Of a DNA stretch of 64,000 nt, positions 26,099 through 34,826 are shown in pieces. The notes under the pieces are model-generated. The model saw only the letters and a list, made by a program, of their open reading frames with translations. It was not told where the DNA came from and ran no database searches. Position 1 is the first letter of the stretch. Each line of letters starts with the position of its first letter. Source of the stretch: Lachnospiraceae bacterium JC7 (lineage in GTDB: Bacteria; Bacillota; Clostridia; Lachnospirales; Lachnospiraceae); contig ALYD01000001.1 in assembly GCA_000513555.1 (NCBI GenBank), positions 186,001 through 250,000 on the forward strand. The letters are read 5' to 3'. A program made the translations under genes and the position numbers.

Positions 26099-26719
26099 TT
26101 ATTTCTTACTTGCAAGGCCCTGATCACGAGACTTGAAGATATGGTCAACGATACCATACTCAAGAGCCTGCTCTGCTGTCATCCAGTGATCACGCTCGGT
26201 GTCGGCCATAACCTTCTCAAAAGGCTGTCCGCAGTTGGCGGCAAGGATCTCGGCCATGTGCTTCTTGGTTCTGAGGATCCACTCTGCTGTGATCTGGATC
26301 TCTGTTGCCTGACCCTGTGCTCCGCCTGAAGGCTGATGGATCATAACTTCAGCATTAGGTAAGATCATACGCTTTCCCTTAGTTCCTCCGGCAAGAAGGA
26401 AGGCACCCATGGATGCAGCCATACCTACACAGATAGTGGAAACGTCGCACTTGATGTACTGCATGGTGTCATAGATAGCCATACCGTCTGTGATGACACC
26501 ACCCGGGCTGTTGATGTAAAGGCTGATATCCTTGTCAGGGTCCTCGGACTCAAGGAATAAAAGCTGAGCTACTACCAGAGAAGCGGTGTCATGATTGACC
26601 TCATCACCGAGGAAAACGATACGCTCATTTAAAAGTCTTGAAAAAATATCATAAGAACGCTCGCCTCTGGAAGTAGACTGAATAACATAAGGGATTGTTG
26701 TAATGTCACTAAAATTCAT
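26099..26719 (-). CDS. clpP: ATP-dependent Clp protease proteolytic subunit ClpP
   Basis: Serine peptidase that forms the tetradecameric Clp chamber with ClpX or ClpC. 206 residues with the catalytic triad Ser103 ([11 protein letters not shown]), His128 (MIHQPSGG) and Asp177 (ERDHWM), and the substrate-binding SPGG motif (71-74). It has its own promoter (26746-26774) and SD GGAGG. It opens the clpP-clpX-engB unit; tig lies upstream behind a terminator. Confidence 0.98.
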   Translation of the reverse strand: MNFSDITTIPYVIQSTSRGERSYDIFSRLLNERIVFLGDEVNHDTASLVVAQLLFLESEDPDKDISLYINSPGGVITDGMAIYDTMQYIKCDVSTICVGMAASMGAFLLAGGTKGKRMILPNAEVMIHQPSGGAQGQATEIQITAEWILRTKKHMAEILAANCGQPFEKVMADTERDHWMTAEQALEYGIVDHIFKSRDQGLASKK

Positions 26720-26745
26720 ACTATTTCATCCTCCATTGTGAATTC

Positions 26746-26774
26746 ATTGTACTATTATCTGAAATTGAAAACAA
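26746..26774 (-). promoter_or_regulatory. sigma-A promoter of clpP-clpX-engB
   Basis: Minus strand: TTGTTT (26769-26774), 17-bp spacer, TACAAT (26746-26751), 27 bases before the clpP ATG. Confidence 0.72.
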
Positions 26775-26855
26775 TAAAGCGGCACTTCACAAATGGCACC
26801 GTTACATGTATAAAGCCCCGGGAATAGATTCGGACTTTATACATTAATATCAAAA

Positions 26856-26885
26856 AAGCGATGCAGGAAATATACTGCATCGCTT
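26856..26885 (-). terminator. Terminator of tig
   Basis: A perfect 11-bp stem (26856-26866 with 26875-26885), then TTTTTTGATATT on the minus strand, 17 bases after the tig stop. Confidence 0.87.
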
Positions 26886-26902
26886 AGGAAATTTAAAGTT
26901 GA

Positions 26903-28243
26903 TTAGTTCTCAGAAGTCTCTTCTTCGTCCTTCTCAGCCTTCTTTGACTTCTTCTCAGGCTTTACGAGGTTTGCCTCAGAAACGAGGAAGTCTACTGTCT
27001 CCTGGAATGCAAGATCCTTCTTCATGCTCTCCTTCTGAGAATCAGTAACGTTCTTCATAAGATCAGCTACTTCCATCTTGTACTGCTCAGCGATTTTCTT
27101 GAACTCTTCGTCTACGCGCTCGTCAGAAACAGTGATGTTCTCAGCCTTCATAACAGCCTCGATAACGAGAGATGTCTTGATGTTTCTCTCAGCGCTTGGC
27201 TTCATCTGCTCTCTAACCTGCTCAACAGTCTGTCCTGTGATCTTTAAGTACTGATCCATAGGGATGCCCTGCTGCTGAAGTCTCATCTGATAATCATAAA
27301 CCATGTTATCAAGCTGAGCGTCGATCATTGGCTGTGGAATCTCAACAGTAGCGTTCTCAACAACCTTGGCGATTACGCTGTTCTCATTTGCTGTTGTAGC
27401 TGACTTCTCCTTGAGCTCCTTAAGAGACTTCTTGAGATCCTTCTTGTACTCGTCAAGAGTATCGAACTCAGAAACCTCAGATGCGAACTCATCGTCTGCT
27501 GCAGGAACCTGCTTCTCCTTAACAGCCTTGATAGTTGTCTTGAAAAGAGCAGCCTTACCGGCAAGATCCTTTGCGCCGTACTCCTCAGGGAATGTAACGT
27601 TAACGTCAACAGTCTCGCCAGCCTTGTGACCGATGAGCTGGTCCTCGAAACCAGGGATGAATGTGCCTGAACCGATTGTAAGAGGATAATCCTCACCCTT
27701 GCCGCCTTCGAACTCCTTGCCGTCTACTGAACCAACAAAGTCGATAGTTGCGATATCGTTCTTCTTGATTGCGCGGTCAACGTCGATAACGCGGGCGTTC
27801 TTCTCGAGCTCCTGCTTAAGCTTCTCGTTTACTTCCTTTGCAGAAACTGTTGTGTCAGCCTTCTCAACTGTTACACCCTTGTACTCTCCGAGAGTAACCT
27901 CAGGCTTTACAGCAACTGTAGCTGTGTAGATAAGGTTCTTATCTGTGCCGATCTGCTCTACGCCGATCTCAGGACGAGATACGATCTCAAGGCCTGACTC
28001 CTTGGCAGCTGCAGGATATGTCTTATCAAGGATCTCGTTAAGTGCATCCTCGAAGAATACCTGAGGTCCATACATCTTCTCGATCATAGCCTTAGGTGCT
28101 TTGCCCTTACGGAAGCCCTGAAGATTGAAACGGCCCTTGTTCTTGTTATATGCTGTGTCAATGGCCTTTAAGAATTCAGCATTATCAACCTCTACGGTCA
28201 GCTTGGCCATATTGTTCTCAAGATTTTCAACTTTAACGCTCAT
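26903..28243 (-). CDS. tig: Trigger factor
   Basis: Ribosome-bound chaperone and prolyl isomerase. 446 residues from ATG 28243 (SD GGAGG eight bases upstream; the five extra codons to 28258 have none). The ribosome-binding signature GFRKGKAP is present (about 42-49), followed by the FKBP-type isomerase domain (about 155-245, DFVGSVDGKEFEGGKGEDYPL and GSGTFIPGFEDQLIG in part) and the C-terminal chaperone arms. The tail is Lys/Glu-rich. It lies upstream of clpP, the usual tig-clpP-clpX order, but as a separate unit with its own promoter and terminator. Confidence 0.98.
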   Translation of the reverse strand: MSVKVENLENNMAKLTVEVDNAEFLKAIDTAYNKNKGRFNLQGFRKGKAPKAMIEKMYGPQVFFEDALNEILDKTYPAAAKESGLEIVSRPEIGVEQIGTDKNLIYTATVAVKPEVTLGEYKGVTVEKADTTVSAKEVNEKLKQELEKNARVIDVDRAIKKNDIATIDFVGSVDGKEFEGGKGEDYPLTIGSGTFIPGFEDQLIGHKAGETVDVNVTFPEEYGAKDLAGKAALFKTTIKAVKEKQVPAADDEFASEVSEFDTLDEYKKDLKKSLKELKEKSATTANENSVIAKVVENATVEIPQPMIDAQLDNMVYDYQMRLQQQGIPMDQYLKITGQTVEQVREQMKPSAERNIKTSLVIEAVMKAENITVSDERVDEEFKKIAEQYKMEVADLMKNVTDSQKESMKKDLAFQETVDFLVSEANLVKPEKKSKKAEKDEEETSEN

Positions 28244-28343
28244 TAAGAGTACCTCCAAAACTTATCGTTTCTTAATAATTTTATATGTAACCCACAGGGG
28301 AAATGCGCATACTTCTCCCGTAAGTAAACACGTCCGAGGACAG

Positions 28344-28372
28344 AGTATAACACGTACTACCTTTTATATCAA
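28344..28372 (-). promoter_or_regulatory. sigma-A promoter of tig
   Basis: Minus strand: TTGATA (28367-28372), 17-bp spacer, TATACT (28344-28349), giving a leader of about 95 bases. Confidence 0.78.
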
Positions 28373-28415
28373 GGATTTTTGCTCATGAGGGACAGCCATA
28401 GACGTGAAATGCTGT

Positions 28416-28901
28416 TCAGCCTTTCATCAGATCTGATGGAAGTATGCCTTTTGCGAGACGTGCATTGCTGTATTCGCCGCCTGCAGTGACATCCTTTCCG
28501 AACCAAGATGGAGGAACAAAAGCATTCTCCTCTTCTATGGATTCAAACTCTACTTCCACCAGGCTGCATCCCTGAAGATCACCTTCGAAGATGTCAAGCT
28601 CTGCTGTGAGCTTTCCGAGGGGTACCATGTAACGGGTCTTCTTTATCACGGAGCCCTCGTGCTTTTTCAGGAGATTTTCGTAAGACGCTTTATCCAGAGG
28701 AAGATTATATTCTTCATGGGCAAAATCACCCTGTCCTTTGTAGGTCAGCTCATATTTCTCGAGATCCGCACTCTTATCGTGCCTTATACGTATGGTCGGT
28801 GTGAAGTTAAGGTAGGCCTGTTCTATTTCTCTTGCCTTGTAGATGGAAAGGTCATCGGGCATCTCTTTTACAAGGAACTTTCTTTCTATTTCCATTCCCA
28901 T
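28416..28901 (-). CDS. CYTH domain protein (triphosphatase/adenylyl cyclase class IV fold)
   Basis: 161 residues with the CYTH signature at the start (MEIERKFLV; the ExExK motif), then the tunnel-forming charged strands (TIRIRHDKS, YELTYKG, KKTRYMVPLG, AELDIFEG, LVEVEFESIEEENAF). Members hydrolyse triphosphate compounds (tripolyphosphate, thiamine triphosphate) or make cAMP; bacterial proteins of this size are mostly triphosphatases. The start at 28901 has GGAG seven bases upstream; MEIERK at 28895 is the other option. It lies after the S1-gene terminator and may be reached by readthrough; I saw no clear promoter of its own. Confidence 0.88.
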   Translation of the reverse strand: MGMEIERKFLVKEMPDDLSIYKAREIEQAYLNFTPTIRIRHDKSADLEKYELTYKGQGDFAHEEYNLPLDKASYENLLKKHEGSVIKKTRYMVPLGKLTAELDIFEGDLQGCSLVEVEFESIEEENAFVPPSWFGKDVTAGGEYSNARLAKGILPSDLMKG

Positions 28902-28929
28902 GGTGGTTCTCCTTAAACTAATATCAAAA

Positions 28930-28958
28930 AAAGAGCCGGGCATAAAGTCCGACTCTTT
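28930..28958 (-). terminator. Terminator of the cmk-ispH-S1 operon
   Basis: A 10-bp stem with one mismatch (28930-28939 with 28949-28958), followed by TTTTGATAT on the minus strand, 14 bases after the S1-gene stop. Confidence 0.8.
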
Positions 28959-28971
28959 ATAAACAGATCAA

Positions 28972-30090
28972 TTACTCTGCATCAGCCTCTGCAACCGCAG
29001 TGATATCAACATCAGCTACATCAGCGTTCTCATCAGCATCCGGAAGAAGTGCCTTCATGCTGAGTGAGATCTTGTGGTTGTCGATGTCGAGATCAACGAT
29101 CTTTGCCTCGATATCCTGTCCAACTGTAAGAACATCAGATGGCTTGTTTACATGCTCCTTAGAGATCTGAGAAACATGAAGAAGTGCATCGATACCCTTC
29201 TCAAGCTCAACGAATGCACCGAAGTCAGTCATACGTGCAACTGTACCGTTTACAGTTGTACCTACAGCGAACTTAACCTCTGCATCCTTCCAAGGATTCT
29301 CATCAGGGAACTTACGTGTAAGAGCGATTCTCTCACCGTTGATCTCCTTGACCATAGCTGTAACTTCCTGGCCTGCCTTGAAGATCTTCTTAGGATTCTC
29401 GATTCTGCCCCAAGACATCTCTGAAATGTGAAGAAGACCGTCAGCACCACCGAGATCGATGAATGCACCGAAATCTGTAAGGTTCTTAACAACACCTGTA
29501 CGGATATCGCCAACATTAAGCTCTGAGAAGAGCTTGTCGTGCTGCTCCTTCTTTGTAGCAGTCATAAGCTGCTTTCTGTCACCGATTACTCTACGCTTCA
29601 TCGGATTGAACTCTGTGATAACAAACTGGACATCCTGTCCCTGGTACTTGGTAAGATCTCTCTCAAATGTATCTGAAACAAGTGATGCTGGAATAAATAC
29701 TCTAGCGCCGTTGACCTCAACGTTGAGACCACCCTTGACAACCTGAACAACCTTACCTGTAAGAACAGTCTGGTTCTCGAAAGCTTCCTTGAGCTCCTCA
29801 GATGCCTTGGATGCGATTGCCTCTCTGTGAGAAAGTGCAACCTGGCCCTCGCCATCGTTAACCTTCTTAACCTTGCATTCAATTTCGTCGCCGACATTGA
29901 CTACTGTGGTGAGGTCTAATGTATTGTCTGCGCTGTAATCGCTTCTTGTCATAATACCGTCTGATTTGTACCCAATGTTGAGTGCAATCTCGTCTGGCTT
30001 AACACTAATAACCTTACCAGTAACAATCTCCCCTGCATGAATAGATTTTAATGATGCGTCAAGCATCTGTTCAAAACTCATTTCTGACAT
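28972..30090 (-). CDS. rpsA: S1 RNA-binding domain protein (RpsA-like, four S1 repeats)
   Basis: 372 residues with four S1 beta-barrels (about 17-85, 103-170, 188-257 and 273-343). Recognisable phrases are GVVKNLTDFGAFIDLGGADGLLHISEMSWG in part and GTVARMTDFGAFVELEKGIDALLHVSQIS in part. Shorter than the six-repeat E. coli S1 and like the Firmicute S1 homologues. ATG 30090 has GAGGAGG nine bases upstream and lies inside the end of ispH, so the two genes overlap by 20 bases in different frames. In some Clostridia the two are fused into one protein. The acidic C-terminal tail (ENADVADVDITAVAEADAE) is not part of the barrels. Confidence 0.93.
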   Translation of the reverse strand: MSEMSFEQMLDASLKSIHAGEIVTGKVISVKPDEIALNIGYKSDGIMTRSDYSADNTLDLTTVVNVGDEIECKVKKVNDGEGQVALSHREAIASKASEELKEAFENQTVLTGKVVQVVKGGLNVEVNGARVFIPASLVSDTFERDLTKYQGQDVQFVITEFNPMKRRVIGDRKQLMTATKKEQHDKLFSELNVGDIRTGVVKNLTDFGAFIDLGGADGLLHISEMSWGRIENPKKIFKAGQEVTAMVKEINGERIALTRKFPDENPWKDAEVKFAVGTTVNGTVARMTDFGAFVELEKGIDALLHVSQISKEHVNKPSDVLTVGQDIEAKIVDLDIDNHKISLSMKALLPDADENADVADVDITAVAEADAE

Positions 30091-30943
30091 AATTTTGAAC
30101 CTCCTCAATAATTTCTTTCGGGGTGCTTGCCCCAGCCGTAATACCTACGTTTTGAATCGCGCCATCGTAACTAAAGTTAAGATCGTGAACCGTCTGTATC
30201 AACTGGGTAACTGGACACTGGTCTTTGCAAATCTCATATAACTTTTTCGTGTTGGATGAACTGCTTCCTCCAATAACAATCATGGCATCGGAGCGTCTTG
30301 CCAACTCCTTTGCTTCCGACTGCCTCTCGAAAGTCGCGTTACAAATCGTATTAATAGCATTAACATCATAAAACTTTTTTTTCAAAATTTCAATGATTTG
30401 TTTAAATTTGTCTGCATTGAATGTGGTTTGTGCAAGCACCACTATCTTCTCGCCATTTCCCTCAGGAATGTTCTCTGCAGACTCGATATCAGGAATCGCG
30501 GAAATACTGCCTTCCGCCCATCCCATAATTCCGATTATCTCAGGATGTGTCGGATTACCGACGATGAAAACTTTTTCCTTTTCAGCGGTATGTCTGTTTG
30601 CGAGCTTCTGTATCTTCTGAACAAAAGGACAGGATGCATCTATGGTCTCTATATGTCGTTCCTTCAGGATCTCATAAACAGATCTCGGAACTCCGTGGGC
30701 ACGTATGATGACTATGCCTTCTGTCAATGCCTTGAGATCCTCTTCATCATTCAGGATCTTCACACCGAAGGAGCCGATTTTCTCGATCACATTTTCGTTG
30801 TGAACTATGGGACCGTATGTATATATCTGCTTTCGTTCACTTTCCGGCTTCTGATTTTCCCTGTCGATTATTTCATAGACCGTATCCACTGCTCTTTGTA
30901 CACCGAAACAGAATCCTGCGGTCTTTGCTAATGTAACATTCAT
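30071..30943 (-). CDS. ispH: 4-hydroxy-3-methylbut-2-enyl diphosphate reductase
   Basis: Last enzyme of the MEP isoprenoid pathway; an iron-sulfur protein producing IPP and DMAPP. 290 residues with the three cluster cysteines Cys12 (GFCFGV), Cys105 (DASCPFV) and Cys201 (NTICNAT), and substrate-binding HGVP and TTFN motifs. It lies 23 bases after cmk and overlaps the S1 gene, the conserved Clostridia order cmk-ispH-S1. Confidence 0.98.
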   Translation of the reverse strand: MNVTLAKTAGFCFGVQRAVDTVYEIIDRENQKPESERKQIYTYGPIVHNENVIEKIGSFGVKILNDEEDLKALTEGIVIIRAHGVPRSVYEILKERHIETIDASCPFVQKIQKLANRHTAEKEKVFIVGNPTHPEIIGIMGWAEGSISAIPDIESAENIPEGNGEKIVVLAQTTFNADKFKQIIEILKKKFYDVNAINTICNATFERQSEAKELARRSDAMIVIGGSSSSNTKKLYEICKDQCPVTQLIQTVHDLNFSYDGAIQNVGITAGASTPKEIIEEVQNYVRNEF

Positions 30944-30966
30944 TTATCGTTCGATTCCTTCTGATT

Positions 30967-31632
30967 TTATCTGTGCATGGCGATATCAAGGATAGCATCT
31001 ATGGTTTCGTCGATGGTTAGGTCAGAACTGTCAACGAGAACGGCATCGGGAACCTGTACAAGAGGAGAATTCTCCCTGTGCATATCTCTGTAGTCACGCT
31101 CTTCGATCTCTTTCTCCACTTCCTTTATATCGCAGGATTCACCCTTTTCTCTCAACTCATTGGCACGTCTTCTGGCGCGCTCTTTTACTGATGCGGTGAG
31201 ATAGATCTTTGTATCCGCATTAGGAAGGACCTTTGAGCCGATGTCTCTTCCGTCCATCACCACTGAAGTTGTGGAAGCGAGCTTCTGCTGAAGGCTTACC
31301 AGCTTGTCACGTACCGGCTGATACTGTGAAACAGTTGATGCTGCTTCTCCCACCTCCTGAGTACGGATCTTTGTGCTTACATTTTCACCGTTAAGGAAAA
31401 CCTGCTGAACTCCTTCGTCATCATAGGCGATGGAAATGTCTATATCCTTTATCTTATCAACAACTGACGCCTCATCAGTGATGGAAATACCGTTCAAAAG
31501 ACAGTAAAGACCTACTGTACGGTACATGGCTCCAGTATCTATATATACATATCCAAGCTCCTTGGAAACCGCCTTTGCAATGGTTGATTTTCCGGCGCCT
31601 GCAGGGCCGTCGATAGCTATACTATATGGCAT
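30967..31632 (-). CDS. cmk: Cytidylate kinase
   Basis: Phosphorylates CMP and dCMP. 221 residues with P-loop GPAGAGKST (9-17), the NMP-binding YIDTGAMYR segment, GRDIGSKVLPNAD and the lid region ERARRRANELREKG. First gene of cmk-ispH-S1. I see no clean promoter: a TATACT-like -10 lies near 31775 but its -35 is poor. Confidence 0.97.
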   Translation of the reverse strand: MPYSIAIDGPAGAGKSTIAKAVSKELGYVYIDTGAMYRTVGLYCLLNGISITDEASVVDKIKDIDISIAYDDEGVQQVFLNGENVSTKIRTQEVGEAASTVSQYQPVRDKLVSLQQKLASTTSVVMDGRDIGSKVLPNADTKIYLTASVKERARRRANELREKGESCDIKEVEKEIEERDYRDMHRENSPLVQVPDAVLVDSSDLTIDETIDAILDIAMHR

Positions 31633-31865
31633 AATATATTAACCTCTTTCCTATATTAATGTAATTCAGGACAAAAGCCCGGATCTGATGATGAATCAGA
31701 GTGTTCATGTTCCCTTGGGATATGTAGTTATCCGGGAAATCATACGTAGAAATCTCGTCAAAATTCCACGGCAGTATAAGTCTTATCACAAATGTTCTCT
31801 AAAATCCACATACTAAAGATTTAATCTTTTTTATCCCCATTATTACCGGAATAAAGTTAAATCGA

Positions 31866-31881
31866 TATTCTCCGGAGAATA
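31866..31881. repeat. 16-bp perfect palindrome between the flavoprotein gene and cmk
   Basis: TATTCTCCGGAGAATA is its own reverse complement, and the adjacent CG/CG bases extend it after one mismatch. It lies 33 bases after the flavoprotein stop (31914) in a 281-bp gap that also contains a short A/T palindrome (31815-31829). It could be an operator or a weak terminator; no T-tract follows. Confidence 0.6.
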
Positions 31882-31913
31882 CCGGTGGATTTTCGTTCAA
31901 TAAATAAAGAAAT

Positions 31914-33185
31914 TCACTGCTGACTGATGGCTGCAGAGTATCCTGCAAGGTGTCCTGTGGAGAATGCCATCTGCATGTTGAAGCCTCCTGTGAAGCCGTC
32001 AACGTCCAGTACCTCACCTGCGAAGTAGAGCCCTGAAATCTTCTTTGATTCCATGGTCTTCGGGCTTATGTCCTTTACGGATACGCCGCCCTGAGTCACG
32101 ATGGCCTCCTTGAAGCTTCCTGTGCCGCTCAATGTGAAGTCAAAGTTTCTTATGAGATTAAGTATCTGCTTTCTGGAGTTCTTATCAACCTCAGTGACCT
32201 TTTTGTTGATGTCTACCCCTTTGGCCGCAAGTCTCTCCGTAAATACGGAAATAAGCTGGGAAGGGAGCAGATTTGAAAAGGCATTTCTCAGCTCCTTGTT
32301 CCTGAACTCATGGAAGTCTCTGAGGATCCTCTCATCAAGCTGAGAGTCCGGAAGAGCAGGCTTCAGGTCTATATGTACTGTAAGGATCTTTCTCTTACTG
32401 TGGTCGGAAGCATTAAGATACTTTGTGATGATCGCGGAGGCTGAAATGATAACGGGACCTCTTAAGCCCTCCTGTATGAAGTCAAGTTCTCCGAAATCTC
32501 TGTAGTAGCTCTTTCCGTCCTCGTCAGTGATATCAATGCTTATGTTTTTCAGGCTGAGACCCTTCAGCTTAAAGATGTCAGGCTCATGAACATTGAGACA
32601 GACAAGGGAAGGATATGTTTCCGTAACGTTCATTCCCGCATCCTTTGCAAATCTGTAGCCGTCTCCTGTTGAGCCCGTGGACGGATAGGCAAGGCCTCCG
32701 GTGGCGACGATGATACGGTCCGCCGGGTATCTTCCGTGGGAAGTCTCGATGCCCCGCACTCTTTCGTTCTGAATTACGAGCCGCTTTACTTCGGTCTTAT
32801 AATGTATCTCCACCTGAAGCTTCTTCAGATAATGCTTAAGTGCATCTGTTATGCTGTATGCGTGATCAGACACAGGGAAAACTCTGTCGCCACGTTCAGT
32901 CTTCGTGCGGCAGCCGTTCTGTTCAAGCAGATCTATGACATCCTGATTTGTGAAATCATAAAGGGCAGAATAAAGAAATCTCGGATTATTTACATAGTTT
33001 TTGAAAAATTCTTCTATGCTCTGGGCATTGGTCATGTTTCCTCTGCCCTTTCCTGTTATAAATATCTTTTTTCCGAGCTTGTCATTTTTTTCCAGAAGAT
33101 GCACTTCGGCATCAGGGTTCGTTTCCTTTGCGGATATGGCAGCCAGCATACCTGCGGCGCCACCGCCGATAACATATATTTTCAA
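31914..33185 (-). CDS. NAD(P)/FAD-dependent oxidoreductase, HI0933/YhiN family
   Basis: 423-residue flavoprotein with an N-terminal dinucleotide-binding motif (VIGGGAAGMLAA) and the family's KIFITGKGRGNMTNA, IIVATGGLAYPSTGSTGDG and C-terminal GLYFAGEVLDVDGFTGGFNMQMAFSTG in part, which closes the FAD site. The physiological substrate is unknown; aminoacetone oxidase is a name used for some members. The start codon is TTG at 33185 with AAAGG six bases upstream. Monocistronic, with a promoter at 33236-33264. Confidence 0.92.
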   Translation of the reverse strand: MKIYVIGGGAAGMLAAISAKETNPDAEVHLLEKNDKLGKKIFITGKGRGNMTNAQSIEEFFKNYVNNPRFLYSALYDFTNQDVIDLLEQNGCRTKTERGDRVFPVSDHAYSITDALKHYLKKLQVEIHYKTEVKRLVIQNERVRGIETSHGRYPADRIIVATGGLAYPSTGSTGDGYRFAKDAGMNVTETYPSLVCLNVHEPDIFKLKGLSLKNISIDITDEDGKSYYRDFGELDFIQEGLRGPVIISASAIITKYLNASDHSKRKILTVHIDLKPALPDSQLDERILRDFHEFRNKELRNAFSNLLPSQLISVFTERLAAKGVDINKKVTEVDKNSRKQILNLIRNFDFTLSGTGSFKEAIVTQGGVSVKDISPKTMESKKISGLYFAGEVLDVDGFTGGFNMQMAFSTGHLAGYSAAISQQ

Positions 33186-33235
33186 GGGATACCTTTCTAT
33201 AAAAAAGTGTTGTGTTAGATTATATCAAGAGTGAC

Positions 33236-33264
33236 ATTCTAACATGTGATATATGTCTTGTAAA
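33236..33264 (-). promoter_or_regulatory. Probable promoter of the flavoprotein gene
   Basis: Minus strand: TTTACA (33259-33264), 17-bp spacer, TAGAAT (33236-33241). A second -10-like TATAAT (33219-33224) lies nearer the gene but lacks a good -35. Confidence 0.6.
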
Positions 33265-33298
33265 TAATCGGGTACGGGAAAGGACCTGACATAAAAAA

Positions 33299-33325
33299 GT
33301 ACCCGGGGTTTTAAAGCCCGGGTAC
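33299..33325 (-). terminator. Terminator of lysC
   Basis: A perfect 9-bp G+C-rich stem (33299-33307 with 33317-33325), then TTTTTTATGT on the minus strand, 15 bases after the lysC stop. Confidence 0.86.
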
Positions 33326-33340
33326 AGCAGGTTCATAAAT

Positions 33341-34666
33341 TTATTTTGTGGGAGCACTTAAAACAAACATATTATATATTGCCTTAATTGCTTTTTCAAA
33401 GTCTTCGTTTCTTACACCGATGATGATGTTGTACTCACTGGAGCCCTGATCGATCATCTTGATGTTTATATACTCATGTGCAAGTGCCGAGAAGATTCTT
33501 CCGGCAACACCTCTTGATGACTTCATTCCGCGGCCTACTACGGCAACAAGTGCGATGTCTGACTCAAGCTCGATGAGATCGGGATTTACAGCACGCTGGA
33601 TCCCGTTCAGAACCTTCTGCTCGCAGCACTCCAGCTCTTCCTGATGGATAACGAGAGTCATGGTATCGATACCTGAAGGAAGGTGTTCGAAGGAGATATG
33701 GTTATCTTCAAGAATTGAAAGCACCTTTCTACCGAAACCGATCTCTGCGTTCATCATGGCCTTTTCGATGTTGAGTGCGCAGAAGTCCTTTTTACCGCTG
33801 ACACCTGTGATGACGAAACGAGGCTTCTTAAGGGTGTCCTGGACGATAAGTGTGCCGTGATCGTCAGGTCTGTTGGTGTTCTTGATCTGGATAGGGATGC
33901 CTTCCTTACGGACAGGGAAAATGGCGTCCTCATGAAGTACGCCGGCACCCATGTAGCTGAGCTCACGGAGCTCTCTGTAAGTGATGTAGTCGATGACCTC
34001 AGGATCCGTTACGATGCGGGGATCAGCAACAAGGAAACCGGATACGTCTGTCCAGTTCTCATAGAGATCCACATGCTCTGCTGCGGCTATAAGGGAACCT
34101 GTCACATCTGATCCGCCCCGGCTGAAGGTCACGATATCTCCATCCTCGTTGGCACCGTAGAAGCCAGGGAAAACAGCATACTCAACATCTGTAAGAGCCT
34201 CTCTGATGGCAGCCTCTGTCTTTACATAATCACAGCTTCTGTCGCTGTTGAAAACAAAGCAGGAAGCAGAATCGATGAAGGTGAAGCCGAGATATGCAGC
34301 CATGAGCTTTGCATTAAGGAACTCTCCTCTTGATGCGGCATAGTCCTTGCCGGCACCGTCGAGAAGGTCGTGGGCGATCTTGTCGAAATCTTCATCAAGG
34401 CTGATATCAAGACCGAGACCATCGATTATTTCCTGATAGCGGTCCTTTATTTTTGTAAGAATAGGCTTGAAGTTCTGATCGGATGAAGCAGCATTGTAAA
34501 GCTGATACAACATGTCAGTGACCTTGGTGTCCTGAGAATCTCTTTTTCCCGGAGCAGAAACAACGATATAATGTCTTGATTTATCAGACAGTATGATGTT
34601 CTTGACCTTTGTGAACTGCTCTGCTGATGCACATGAACTACCACCGAACTTTGCTACTTTAATCAT
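33341..34666 (-). CDS. lysC: Aspartate kinase
   Basis: First step of Lys/Thr/Met/DAP synthesis. 441 residues with the kinase motif KFGGSSCAS (4-12), the aspartate/ATP-site segment TFSRGGSDVTGS and two ACT regulatory domains in the C-terminal third (ITGVSGKKDFCALNIEKAMM and VAVVGRGMKSSRGVAGRIFSAL in part). The ACT pair predicts feedback control by lysine or threonine. It stands alone, with a promoter about 60 bases upstream and a terminator; no lysine riboswitch fits in the short leader. Confidence 0.96.
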   Translation of the reverse strand: MIKVAKFGGSSCASAEQFTKVKNIILSDKSRHYIVVSAPGKRDSQDTKVTDMLYQLYNAASSDQNFKPILTKIKDRYQEIIDGLGLDISLDEDFDKIAHDLLDGAGKDYAASRGEFLNAKLMAAYLGFTFIDSASCFVFNSDRSCDYVKTEAAIREALTDVEYAVFPGFYGANEDGDIVTFSRGGSDVTGSLIAAAEHVDLYENWTDVSGFLVADPRIVTDPEVIDYITYRELRELSYMGAGVLHEDAIFPVRKEGIPIQIKNTNRPDDHGTLIVQDTLKKPRFVITGVSGKKDFCALNIEKAMMNAEIGFGRKVLSILEDNHISFEHLPSGIDTMTLVIHQEELECCEQKVLNGIQRAVNPDLIELESDIALVAVVGRGMKSSRGVAGRIFSALAHEYINIKMIDQGSSEYNIIIGVRNEDFEKAIKAIYNMFVLSAPTK

Positions 34667-34727
34667 GATTACTCCCTCATCCTATGCAGATTTTGTGTTA
34701 TGGAACTTTTTTTAAATATTATTTCGA

Positions 34728-34755
34728 ATTATAGCATTTAGAAATTATTTTACAA
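34728..34755 (-). promoter_or_regulatory. sigma-A promoter of lysC
   Basis: Minus strand: TTGTAA (34750-34755), 16-bp spacer, TATAAT (34728-34733) preceded by TGC, an extended -10. Confidence 0.75.
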
Positions 34756-34795
34756 CATTTCTTATGTATCAATCTAATATAGCAGGTATTCCAAA

Positions 34796-34821
34796 GGGGG
34801 ACAGGAAAGATTCTGTCCCCC
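34796..34821 (-). terminator. Probable terminator of the ABC operon
   Basis: A perfect 9-bp stem GGGGGACAG/CTGTCCCCC (34796-34804 with 34813-34821), five bases after the permease stop. The T-run is short (TTTGG), so it may be only partly efficient. Confidence 0.6.
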
Positions 34822-34826
34822 TCTCT

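Noticed and set aside
31799-32017. 72-codon minus-strand frame at the end of the flavoprotein gene
   Set aside because: It mostly overlaps the flavoprotein C-terminus in another frame and has no SD or domain.
34667-34727. Lysine riboswitch upstream of lysC
   Set aside because: The leader after the promoter is far too short for the approximately 180-base element.
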